DNA of 6,693 bases from Deltaproteobacteria bacterium (lineage in GTDB: Bacteria > Desulfobacterota_C > Deferrisomatia > Deferrisomatales > JACRMM01): contig JACRCS010000413.1 of the NCBI GenBank assembly GCA_016218905.1, forward strand, positions 1-6,693, given 5' to 3'. A program made the translations under genes and the position numbers. Below the pieces are notes generated by a model. It ran no database searches, had not been told where the DNA came from, and saw only the letters and a list, made by a program, of their open reading frames with translations. The stretch's first letter is position 1. The number at the start of each line of letters is the position of its first letter. Shown here in pieces: positions 1 to 5,803 of this stretch.

Positions 1-1
1 C

Positions 2-727
2 ACGATCAACCGTGAGTGGGCCAAGCGGCGGGTCGTCGTCCAGGCCAACGTCCGGGGCCGGGACGTAGGGGGCTTCGTGGCCGAGGCCCGCCAGGCAATC
101 GCGAAGAACGTGAGCCTGCCTTCCGGGTACTACGTTCGCTTCGGAGGGCAGTTCGAGAACCTCGAGCGGGCGCAGACGCGGCTCCTGTTCGTGGTCCCGA
201 TCGCGCTTCTCCTCATCTTCGCGCTCCTCTACTTCACCTACGGCCGGGTCCTCGACGCGGCGAGGGTCTTCACCGGAGTCCCCTTCGCGGCCGTGGGCGG
301 GATCGTAGCGCTTTGGCTTCGAGGACTGCCGTTCAGCATCTCCGCGGGGGTCGGTTTCGTCGCCCTCTCGGGCGTCTCCGTTCTCGGGGACATGGTGCTC
401 GTCTCGGCTGTCCGGGACCTCCTGGCCCGGGGCGTGCCGCTCCTCGACGCCATCCGGAAGGCCGCCGAGCAGCGTCTTCGGCCGGTACTCATGACCGCCC
501 TTGTCGCAAGCCTCGGCTTCGTTCCGATGGCCTTGAACACCGGGATCGGCGCAGAGGTGCAGAATCCGCTGGCCACCGTGGTGATCGGCGGCGTGATCTC
601 CTCCACCCTGTTGACTCTTCTCGTCCTGCCCGTCCTCTATGCCGTCTTTGGTCGCGCGGGCGGCGAACGGCAGGAGGAAGCCTCTCTGAAGTCCGATGAG
701 CAACTCCCGGCGGAAGAGGCGGCTTGA
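2..727 (+). CDS. czcA: CzcA/CusA-family heavy-metal RND efflux pump, C-terminal part
   Basis: This is the 3' end of an inner-membrane HME-RND transporter, which exports metal ions by proton antiport through a tripartite pump. The start lies outside the window and 241 residues are visible. They begin in the periplasmic region (VVVQANVRGRD), continue through FGGQFENLERAQ, then run through the hydrophobic C-terminal helices. Family signatures include TGVPFAAVGG, PFSISAGVGFVALSGVSVL, RLRPVLMTALVASLGFVPMA and NTGIGAEVQNPLATVVIGG. The usual family stretch VLNG reads VLGD here, a small oddity. The tail after LPVLYAVFG is short, acidic and variable, as expected. Metal specificity cannot be read from this part, so czcA is a family-level name. 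A hairpin follows the stop, and a second czcA remnant lies 2.2 kb downstream on the same strand. Confidence 0.93.
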   Translation, partial: TINREWAKRRVVVQANVRGRDVGGFVAEARQAIAKNVSLPSGYYVRFGGQFENLERAQTRLLFVVPIALLLIFALLYFTYGRVLDAARVFTGVPFAAVGGIVALWLRGLPFSISAGVGFVALSGVSVLGDMVLVSAVRDLLARGVPLLDAIRKAAEQRLRPVLMTALVASLGFVPMALNTGIGAEVQNPLATVVIGGVISSTLLTLLVLPVLYAVFGRAGGERQEEASLKSDEQLPAEEAA

Positions 728-733
728 ATGACT

Positions 734-765
734 TCAGGCACGGGCAACGCAGATCCCGTGCCTGA
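734..765 (+). terminator. Hairpin after the RND pump gene, possible terminator
   Basis: A perfect 11-bp inverted repeat (TCAGGCACGGG at 734-744, its complement at 755-765) has a 10-nt loop and starts 6 bases after the pump stop codon. Only TTTCG follows, so the U tract is poor. It could act as a weak intrinsic terminator, an mRNA 3'-end stabiliser or an attenuator ahead of the HMA/ATPase genes. Confidence 0.55.
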
Positions 766-787
766 TTTCGCCCTGAGGAGAGACGTC

Positions 788-829
788 ATGAACCGAAGGC
801 TTGCCCCGTCGCATCTGAGATGGCGATGA
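788..829 (+). CDS. Possible 13-codon leader peptide before the HMA gene
   Basis: An ATG at 788 is preceded by a strong Shine-Dalgarno sequence (GAGGAG, 775-780, 7-nt spacing) and opens a 13-residue ORF, MNRRLAPSHLRWR. Its TGA (827-829) overlaps the ATG at 826 of the HMA ORF in an ATGA arrangement. The HMA starts at 820 and 826 have no good ribosome site of their own, so translational coupling from this leader is plausible. The alternative is that ATG 788 was once the HMA gene's start and a frameshift separated them. No function is assigned to the peptide; four of its 13 residues are arginine. A start and a good ribosome site are seen; expression is inferred. Confidence 0.35.
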   Translation: MNRRLAPSHLRWR

Positions 830-1080
830 ACAAGGAACTGATGCTCCGGATCTCCGGAATGGACTGCGCCGAGTGCGCCGAGCGCATCCGGAAGACCGTT
901 GCCGCCCTTCCCGGGGTGCAGGCCGTCCAGGTCTTCTTTGGCGCGGCAAAGGCGTCGGTCCGTTTTGACCCGGATCGTGGTAATGCACAGGCGATAGGGG
1001 AGGCGATCGAGGCCGAGGGCTACAAAGTGTCGGAGGAAGGGGAGGACACCCCTTCCTCCCCTTCGCCGGCGGGTTTCTAG
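820..1080 (+). CDS. HMA-domain metal-binding protein / detached N-terminus of P-type ATPase
   Basis: This 86-residue ORF is almost entirely one heavy-metal-associated domain. It has the metal-binding loop GMDCAEC (CxxC), then a ferredoxin-like pattern with VAALPGVQAVQVFFGAAKASVRFDP and AIEAEGYKV, followed by a low-complexity acidic and Ser/Pro tail. Such domains bind soft metals and pass them to P1B ATPases, either as free chaperones or as the pump's own N-terminus. The TAG at 1078-1080 is in the same frame as the ATPase membrane region that follows immediately, so this was very probably the ATPase N-terminal domain. ATG 826 is an alternative start that overlaps the leader stop. Neither start has a clear ribosome site. 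It may be made alone as a chaperone or be a fragment of a dead gene. Confidence 0.8.
   Translation: MAMNKELMLRISGMDCAECAERIRKTVAALPGVQAVQVFFGAAKASVRFDPDRGNAQAIGEAIEAEGYKVSEEGEDTPSSPSPAGF
1032..1059 (+). other. Strong hairpin just before the HMA stop codon
   Basis: A perfect 11-bp inverted repeat (GGAGGAAGGGG at 1032-1042, complement at 1049-1059) with a 6-nt loop lies inside the 3' end of the HMA ORF, 18 bases before the amber codon. No U tract follows directly; the nearest is TTTC at 1074-1077. It could be a pausing or terminating structure that favours an HMA-only product, or simply reflect a purine-rich linker. Confidence 0.5.
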
Positions 1081-1595
1081 CGACAGATCCTGACGTTTCT
1101 CGGGGTTGCCTTCGGCGCGGTGCTCTTCGTGGTGGTCGTCGGCGAGTGGCTCGGTGCCCTGGAAGCCCTCACGGCCCGCGTGCCGTGGCCCGTCGGGATG
1201 CTGATCGTCCTGGTCGCAGGCTTCCCCATCTTCCGAAACGTGGTCCGCGCGACTCTCAAAGGGCAGGTCATCGCACACACCCTGATGACCGTGGGCGCCA
1301 TCTCGGCCTTCGTCGTGGGCCAGTGGGCGACGGCAGCGGTCGTCGTCTTCTTCATGCGCCTGGGCGACTACGCCGAGCGGGCCACCGCCGGGCGCGCGCG
1401 CCGGGCCGTGAGAGATCTCACCGCGCTGGCACCGCAGATGGCACGGGTGGAGCGGGCTGGGGCGGAGCGCGAGGTGCCGATCGCCGACGTTCGTCCGAAC
1501 GAAACGGTCGTGGTCCGCCCGGGCGAACGGATCCCTGTGGACGGCGAGATCTTGGGAGGCACAGGGACCGTCGACCAGGCTACGATCACAGGGGG
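1081..1595 (+). pseudogene. P1B metal ATPase, membrane and actuator part, interrupted at both ends
   Basis: The reading frame continues that of the HMA ORF directly after its TAG, with no start codon at the junction; the first candidate is GTG 1120, without a ribosome site. Visible are a first hydrophobic helix (ILTFLGVAFGAVLFVVVV), a second (VGMLIVLVAGFPIF), a pair around HTLMTVGAISAFVVGQW and AAVVVFFMRLGDYAE, and the start of the actuator domain (NETVVVRPGERIPVDGEI, TVDQATITG). The expected next residues are GES. Instead a run of five G at 1591-1595 shifts the frame by one base and this frame continues as non-homologous sequence. Removing one G restores TITGESMLVE exactly. The protein is therefore split from both its metal-binding domain and its catalytic half. 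The cause could be real decay, a sequencing error in the G run, or recoding. Confidence 0.85.
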
Positions 1596-2926
1596 AATCC
1601 ATGCTGGTGGAGGCCGGGCCCGGCTCCCAGGTCTTCGCCGCCACGACGCTCACTCTGGGGAGCCTCCGGGTCCGAGCAACCCACGTCGGCCCGGACACCA
1701 CCTTCGGGCGGGTGATTCGCCTCGTCGAAGAGGCGGAGGCGAACCGGGCCGACGTTCAGCGGATCGCCGACAAGTTCTCGGGCTACTACCTCCCCGTCGT
1801 GCTCACCGTGGCAGCCGTGGCCTTCTTCGTGCGGCGCGACCCCCTCGCCACGTCCGCCGTTCTCGTGGTCGCGTGTTCTTGTTCGTTCGCACTTGCGACC
1901 CCGATCGCGATGCTCGCATCGATTGGTGCGGCTGCCAAGCGGGGGCTCCTCGTGAAGGGCGGGAAGTATCTGGAAGCCCTTGCGCGGGCGGACGTGCTCC
2001 TGATCGACAAGACCGGGACGCTCACCCTGGGACTCCCTCGACTGACGGATATCGTTCCGTTGGACGGCTGGGGGTCTCACCAACTCCTCCTTCTAGCGGC
2101 GTCCGCCGAGCGCTACTCCGAGCACCCCCTTGCAGCAGCCGTGCGGGAGGCGGCGGCCGAGCGCCACCTCGTACTGCGCGACCCGGAGGACTTCGTGGCC
2201 GTCCCCGGCCAAGGGGTTCGCGCACGAGTCGGCGGGATCGACGTCGCGGTGGGCAACGCGCACCTCATTCCGGGGGCTGATGAAGTCCCGGTCTCGACGC
2301 AGCTGCGATCACAAGGGAAGACGCTCCTCTTCCTGGCCTGCGATGGGAAGCTGGCGGCAGTCTTCGCGGCTTCCGACGCGCTTCGGCCCGACGTTTCGGA
2401 AGCTCTGGCTGCGGCAAGGGCGCTCGGGATGGAGCAGATCGAGCTTCTGACGGGAGACAACGAGGAGGCGGCGCGGGCTGTCGCCGGCCCCCTCGGAATC
2501 CCGTACCGAGCGAGACTCATGCCCGAAGACAAGATCGCGGCTGTTCGCGAGTACCAATCGCGCGGACACACGGTCGTCATGGTGGGCGACGGAGTGAACG
2601 ACGCCCCGGCTCTCGCTCAAGCCGACGTGGGGATCGCCATGGGGGCGGCGGGCAGCGACGTGGCCATCGAAGCGGCGCACGTGGCACTTCTGCGCGAGGA
2701 CTGGATGCTCGTCCCGGAACTGCTGCACATCGCCAGACGAACCATGCGCGTCGTGAAGGGGACCATCGGCTTCACGCTCGCATACAACGCCGTCGGCCTC
2801 ACCCTGGCGGTGACCGGCCTCCTCCCTCCTGTGCTGGCGGCAGCGGCCCAGTCTCTACCTGACTTGGGCATCCTCGGAAACTCGTCGCGGCTGCTGAGGG
2901 CATCGAAGCTACCCCACCGCCCTTGA
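1592..2926 (+). pseudogene. P1B metal ATPase, catalytic part with CSC membrane metal site
   Basis: This +1 frame carries the rest of a heavy-metal-translocating P-type ATPase. The first ATG in it is at 1601. In order come the rest of the actuator domain, two core helices with the metal site CSC (1874-1882) followed six residues later by the conserved P, and the phosphorylation motif DKTGTLT (Asp codon 2006-2008). Then come the nucleotide-domain motifs SEHPLA and GQGVRA, TGDNEEAA, GDGVNDAPAL (from 2585) and two C-terminal helices ending QSLPDLGILGNSSRLL. All catalytic residues are intact. The usual CPC is CSC here, a rarer variant, so copper, zinc or cadmium specificity cannot be assumed. The last residues (ASKLPHRP) run into the neighbouring czcA remnant, so the native end may be altered. 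On its own this piece lacks the first helices and could not form a pump. Confidence 0.88.
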
Positions 2927-3105
2927 ACACAGGGATCGGGGCAGAGGTCCAGCGGCCGCTCGCCACGTTGGTGATCGGTGGCGTGGTGTCCTCGACGCTC
3001 CTCATCCTGCTCATATTGCCGTTGCTGTATGCGGTATTCGGGAAAGCCAAGATCGACGCGGAAGGGGACGAGAACGACGAGTCGGGAAGAGCATACTGGC
3101 GCTGA
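2917..3105 (+). pseudogene. Remnant of a second czcA-type RND pump, C-terminal 60 codons
   Basis: From TTG 2923 the sequence encodes LNTGIGAEVQRPLATLVIGG, a final hydrophobic helix, LPLLYAVFG and an acidic tail ending at 3105. It matches the pump at the window start: 34 of 40 residues agree by my count (533-652 against 2923-3042), with about 74% nucleotide identity. It is therefore a distinct paralogue and not a recent copy. Homology stops abruptly at about 2917, inside the ATPase 3' end, and the ATPase stop codon (2924-2926) overlaps it in another frame. This is the scar of a deletion that removed about 95% of a czcA gene once lying downstream of the ATPase. No ribosome site precedes it and expression is unlikely. 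Confidence 0.85.
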
Positions 3106-3370
3106 TCGAGGCTGCACGCCGACATGGCCAGTACGCGCGAGAGCCGTGCTGGCGCCCGGGCAATAGGATCCACGAATGCAGGATACTGGGCACCATCCTA
3201 CCCCCCGGCTCGTTCTGTCCGGCGCAAAGGCGGTCAAGAGTAGTTCTCCGGACAGGAGAGCAATCGGCACAGCCCTTGCTGCGGCGCGTCACCGGAAACG
3301 GAGTGTGCAGATCTTGCGCCTCTGGCCCCCTTCTTTGTCTCCGTGATCTATTGCAGGCTCAGGGCGTTGG
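3106..3370. other. Intergenic stretch without recognisable gene
   Basis: No convincing ORF, tRNA or promoter is seen between the czcA remnant and the secreted-peptide gene. An 8-bp inverted repeat (CTGTCCGG at 3215-3222, complement at 3248-3255) has a 25-nt spacer and no T tract, so its meaning is unclear. Confidence 0.5.
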
Positions 3371-3523
3371 TCAGGGATAGTCGGTCCCGTGCCGCAGTTC
3401 TCCCGCGGACGGCGCCGAGACGGTCGTGGGCTTCTTGCACGTACAGTCGTCGTCGGCGGCGAAGCTGGTGGCGCCGAAGCTGAACAGGGCGGCGAGGAGA
3501 GCAAGAATGGCGGTGCGCTTCAT
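3371..3523 (-). CDS. Small secreted peptide with CxC motif, 50 residues
   Basis: The ORF starts MKRTAILALLAALFSFGATS, a classic Sec signal peptide (two positive residues, then a hydrophobic core). The likely cleavage follows SFA at residue 22, leaving a mature peptide of about 28 residues that begins ADDDCTCKKPTT. Its two cysteines (C27, C29) form a CxC pair next to two lysines, which could bind metal or cross-link. I do not recognise a family. The start is well supported: AAGGAG occupies 3535-3530 with 6 nt to the ATG. The base before this Shine-Dalgarno sequence is the first base of an opposing group II intron, so the native promoter has been separated from the gene, which may now be silent. 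Metal-efflux neighbours make a periplasmic metal-related role imaginable but unproven. Confidence 0.7.
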   Translation of the reverse strand: MKRTAILALLAALFSFGATSFAADDDCTCKKPTTVSAPSAGELRHGTDYP

Positions 3524-3528
3524 GGGTG

Positions 3529-3535
3529 TCTCCTT
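3529..3535 (+). other. IBS1, intron-binding site in the 5' exon
   Basis: TCTCCTT is the exon sequence directly before the intron. It is the exact complement of the intron's AAGGAGA at 3720-3726. On the minus strand these bases are the Shine-Dalgarno region of the secreted-peptide gene. Confidence 0.65.
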
Positions 3536-4439
3536 GTGCGCCGGGCTAAACCGGCATGGTGTAGTGAATGAAAGAGTCATACGGTGAAGGACTAGCGACC
3601 CACACCGGCCCCGAGTCATGCGGAACCGCCCGCGAGGGTGGGGCCGAAGCGTTGACAGGGGTACGTGCGGGCCGGGTATTGAGCCGCGAAAGAACCCTCC
3701 TCCGGGGTGCCGACGCTGTAAGGAGAAGCGGAAGGCGCCACCCGGCGCAACGATATCGCGAGATGCGCCGGGACCCCGCGCGGTCAGAGACCCCGTGCAC
3801 GTACGGAAACACCATGCGCGAGAACCGGGAGATCCCGTGCTCGCCCGCCGAGGATGGCGCGGCGGGACGCACCGCGAAGTCCAAGGACGTACGGCGGTGA
3901 TGGACGAGCACGGGAAGTCGGACAGGCCCACAGTACCAGCGAAGCCCCCGAACAAGGGGGGGCCGCGCAGGCAGCGTAGCGATGGTGGTCCCTACACGGG
4001 CACGAAGGTGGAAACGCCGGACACAGCCAAGGGAGCACCTACGGCTACGGCTGACGAAGCGGACCTCACCGCGGAGGGGGTGGAGGGAAAGGGTCTAGCC
4101 AAAGGGAACCTGCGACAGCAAAACGCGCCACGGACACAGGGCCGAGGAGGCGCGCACAGTGCGCTGGAGCGGGTACGTCAAGCAGCAGCAAGGGATAAGA
4201 AGATGCGGTTCACGGCGCTCCTGCACCACATCTACAACTGCGAAGCGCTTCGGGCGGCCTACCTCAGCCTGAAGAGGGAAGCCGCGCCGGGCGTGGACGG
4301 CGAGACGTGGCGGCACTACGGCGAGGCGCTGGAGGCAAACCTCCAGGACCTCTCCGAACGGCTCAAGCGCGGGGCGTACCGGGCGAAGCCGGTCCGCAGG
4401 GTGTTCATCCCCAAGGCCGACGGGCGGCAGCGGCCGCTA
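3536..4439 (+). mobile_element. Group II intron, 3'-truncated
   Basis: The element starts with GTGCGCC (3536-3542), the group II 5' consensus. The next 360 bases look like the structured domains of a bacterial intron: conserved-looking blocks around 3560-3625, a 9-bp stem (3741-3749 with 3764-3772), and the CACGGGAAGTCGGACAGG and CAGTACC blocks around 3910-3940 that commonly precede the RT. The RT reading frame begins at 3900. Similarity ends near 4439, so most of the RT, maturase domain X and RNA domains V and VI are missing. No convincing domain V (AGC triad, GNRA-capped hairpin) was found elsewhere in the window. The copy cannot splice or move by itself. It sits antisense to the secreted-peptide gene. 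Assignment of the blocks rests on recall of related introns, not an alignment. Confidence 0.85.
3720..3726 (+). other. EBS1, exon-binding site of the intron
   Basis: AAGGAGA lies 184 bases into the intron, in the part of domain I where EBS1 loops are found, and pairs without mismatch over 7 bases with the exon end at 3529-3535. This supports the 5' boundary at 3536. I could not identify EBS2 with confidence. Confidence 0.6.
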
Positions 4440-5546
4440 CAGCGGATCCCCATCATTGACGACGGCAAGGTCGTCGGGGTCTTCGGCCAGGCAACGTTTA
4501 TCGATGTTAGTGACCTCGGGCGACTAGCAAAAGAGATCGCGGCTCTGCAGTCCAAGGTGGCCCATTATAGAAACGAGCTGTCCGTCTTGCGGGAGGCACG
4601 CTACAGCCTCGAGAGCATCCGTGGGAGTAGCAGGGCCACTGTGGCCTTGAAGCAAGAAGCCCGGAAGGCCGCGACGACGGACCTTCCGGTGCTCATTACC
4701 GGCGAGTCCGGGACAGGAAAGGAACTCTTCGCTCAGGCGATTCACCAAGCGAGCAGGCGCAGCAGGGCTCCTTGCATCCGCGTCAACTGCGCGGCTTTGC
4801 CAAAGGAACTGTTCGAAGCGGAGCTCTTTGGCTATGCTTCAGGGGCGTTTACGGGCGCGAGGAAAGGAGGAAAGGCTGGGAAGTTCGAGGCGGCGCAAGG
4901 GGGCACGATCTTCTTGGACGAGGTGGGCGAACTGCCACTGGAGCTGCAGCCAAAGTTGTTACGAGTGCTAGAGGAAAGAGAGTTCGAGCGGGTTGGAGAC
5001 AACACCGTCGTCAAGGCCGACTTCCGGCTCGTGGCCGCGACGAACCGGAACCTGGAGGAGATGATCAAGACCCGGCGGTTCCGGGAAGACCTATACTACC
5101 GCCTCAATGTCATTCGCCTGCACATCCCGCCGCTCCGCGAGCGCCCTGAGGATATCGTGCCACTGGCTCGGCACTTCCTCTCGAAGATTGCGGAGAGGAC
5201 AGGAGTACCCGCCTACGAGCTCAGCCCGCAGGCGGAGAGGGCTCTTCCAGCCTACCCTTGGCCCGGAAACATCCGGGAACTCCTGAACGTGCTCGAGCGG
5301 ACGGCGTATGTCTTGGAAGGCACGAGGATAGACGGCGCGGACCTCCCCCTCTTCTTGACGACCGGAACACGGCGTCAAAACAAGGACGACCGACAGACGC
5401 TCCGAGACATAGTCGCCCAAGCCGAGCACGACGCGCTCCAGCGCGCCCTTGAGATCACGGATAAGAATAAGGCCAAGGCGGCTGAGCTGCTAGGAATCCA
5501 CCGGACGATCTTCTTTAGGAAGATCAAGAAGTACGGCCTCATTTAG
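3900..5546 (+). CDS. Chimeric ORF: group II intron RT N-terminus fused to sigma-54 activator
   Basis: The 548-residue ORF joins two unrelated proteins. Residues 1-180 are the start of an intron RT: MDEHGKSDRPTVPAKPPNK, then RFTALLHHIYN, APGVDGETW and VRRVFIPKADGRQRPL (RT0 to RT1). The next RT residues, the catalytic YADD and domain X are absent. From about residue 181 it becomes a sigma-54 enhancer-binding protein: the last strands of a PAS domain (IPIIDDGKVVGVFGQATFID), a coiled-coil linker, and the AAA+ domain. That has Walker A GESGTGKE (268-275), the sigma-54 contact loop GAFTGA (315-320), Walker B FLDE (338-341), RLNVIRLHIPPLRERPEDI and PWPGNIREL. A Fis-type HTH ends it (510-548). The AAA+ part is complete; the sensor domain is lost. 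ATG 3618 is also in frame but lies in structured intron RNA, so 3900 is preferred; its ribosome site is weak. Either a real deletion fusion or an assembly chimera. Confidence 0.85.
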   Translation: MDEHGKSDRPTVPAKPPNKGGPRRQRSDGGPYTGTKVETPDTAKGAPTATADEADLTAEGVEGKGLAKGNLRQQNAPRTQGRGGAHSALERVRQAAARDKKMRFTALLHHIYNCEALRAAYLSLKREAAPGVDGETWRHYGEALEANLQDLSERLKRGAYRAKPVRRVFIPKADGRQRPLQRIPIIDDGKVVGVFGQATFIDVSDLGRLAKEIAALQSKVAHYRNELSVLREARYSLESIRGSSRATVALKQEARKAATTDLPVLITGESGTGKELFAQAIHQASRRSRAPCIRVNCAALPKELFEAELFGYASGAFTGARKGGKAGKFEAAQGGTIFLDEVGELPLELQPKLLRVLEEREFERVGDNTVVKADFRLVAATNRNLEEMIKTRRFREDLYYRLNVIRLHIPPLRERPEDIVPLARHFLSKIAERTGVPAYELSPQAERALPAYPWPGNIRELLNVLERTAYVLEGTRIDGADLPLFLTTGTRRQNKDDRQTLRDIVAQAEHDALQRALEITDKNKAKAAELLGIHRTIFFRKIKKYGLI

Positions 5547-5561
5547 ATAGGACATCCCAGA

Positions 5562-5645
5562 GGGACCGAGGGGTTGCTGCTTTTGCGCCTTTTTGGCCAA
5601 TCCAAGAGGCGGGGGGTGGCCGCGGGGACGTTGGGGGACCGAGGG
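5562..5645 (+). repeat. 11-bp direct repeat
   Basis: GGGACCGAGGG occurs at 5562-5572 and again at 5635-5645. The second copy runs into the ACGTTGGCG half of a wider inverted repeat (5647-5655 with 5691-5699). Function unknown; chance is possible in GC-rich DNA. Confidence 0.4.
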
Positions 5646-5685
5646 AACGTTGGCGACATTCGCGACTTGCGGACGGTGAGCCGCA

Positions 5686-5697
5686 GTTGGCGCCAAC
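5686..5697. repeat. 12-bp perfect palindrome GTTGGCGCCAAC
   Basis: A perfect palindrome lies in the non-coding stretch, and its right half also pairs with ACGTTGGCG at 5647-5655. It may be a regulator binding site or part of an RNA hairpin; no partner gene is evident. Confidence 0.4.
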
Positions 5698-5803
5698 GTA
5701 TCTCTCCCCATTTTAGTACGACCGGTTACCCGGGGACGGAACTCAGCTGATACGGGGCCTGCCCGCACGAGGGAGCGCGCCGAACGGCGCGGGTCGTCGA
5801 GGG

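Larger units (their letters stand above)
5547..5803. other. Intergenic stretch after the sigma-54 activator
   Basis: No gene is supported here. A T-rich patch lies at 5580-5595 (CTTTTGCGCCTTTTTGG) without a clear hairpin before it. The stretch also holds the short direct repeat and the palindrome listed separately. No -24/-12 sigma-54 promoter with correct spacing was found near the activator. Confidence 0.5.

Noticed and set aside
637..1701. Long open frame on the minus strand opposite the HMA and ATPase genes
   Set aside because: It is antisense to well-supported coding sequence, is rich in Arg, His, Gly and Pro as GC-rich shadows are, and has no recognisable domain.
3215..3255. 8-bp inverted repeat as a terminator
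   Set aside because: The loop is 25 nt long and no T tract follows; chance occurrence is likely in GC-rich DNA.
3568..3900. A 110-codon plus-strand ORF starting MKESYGEGLATHTGPES
   Set aside because: It lies wholly in the structured 5' RNA of the intron. Similar readings occur as spurious hypothetical proteins over related introns, as I recall, because the RNA is conserved. Not counted as a gene.
5651..5670. TGGC...TTGC as a sigma-54 -24/-12 promoter
   Set aside because: The GG-to-GC spacing is far longer than the required 10 bases.
5490..5768. Minus-strand 92-codon ORF after the activator
   Set aside because: It overlaps the 3' end of the fusion gene, is low-complexity (VANVANVPSVPQRP) and translates the short repeats of this block; no ribosome site or domain.
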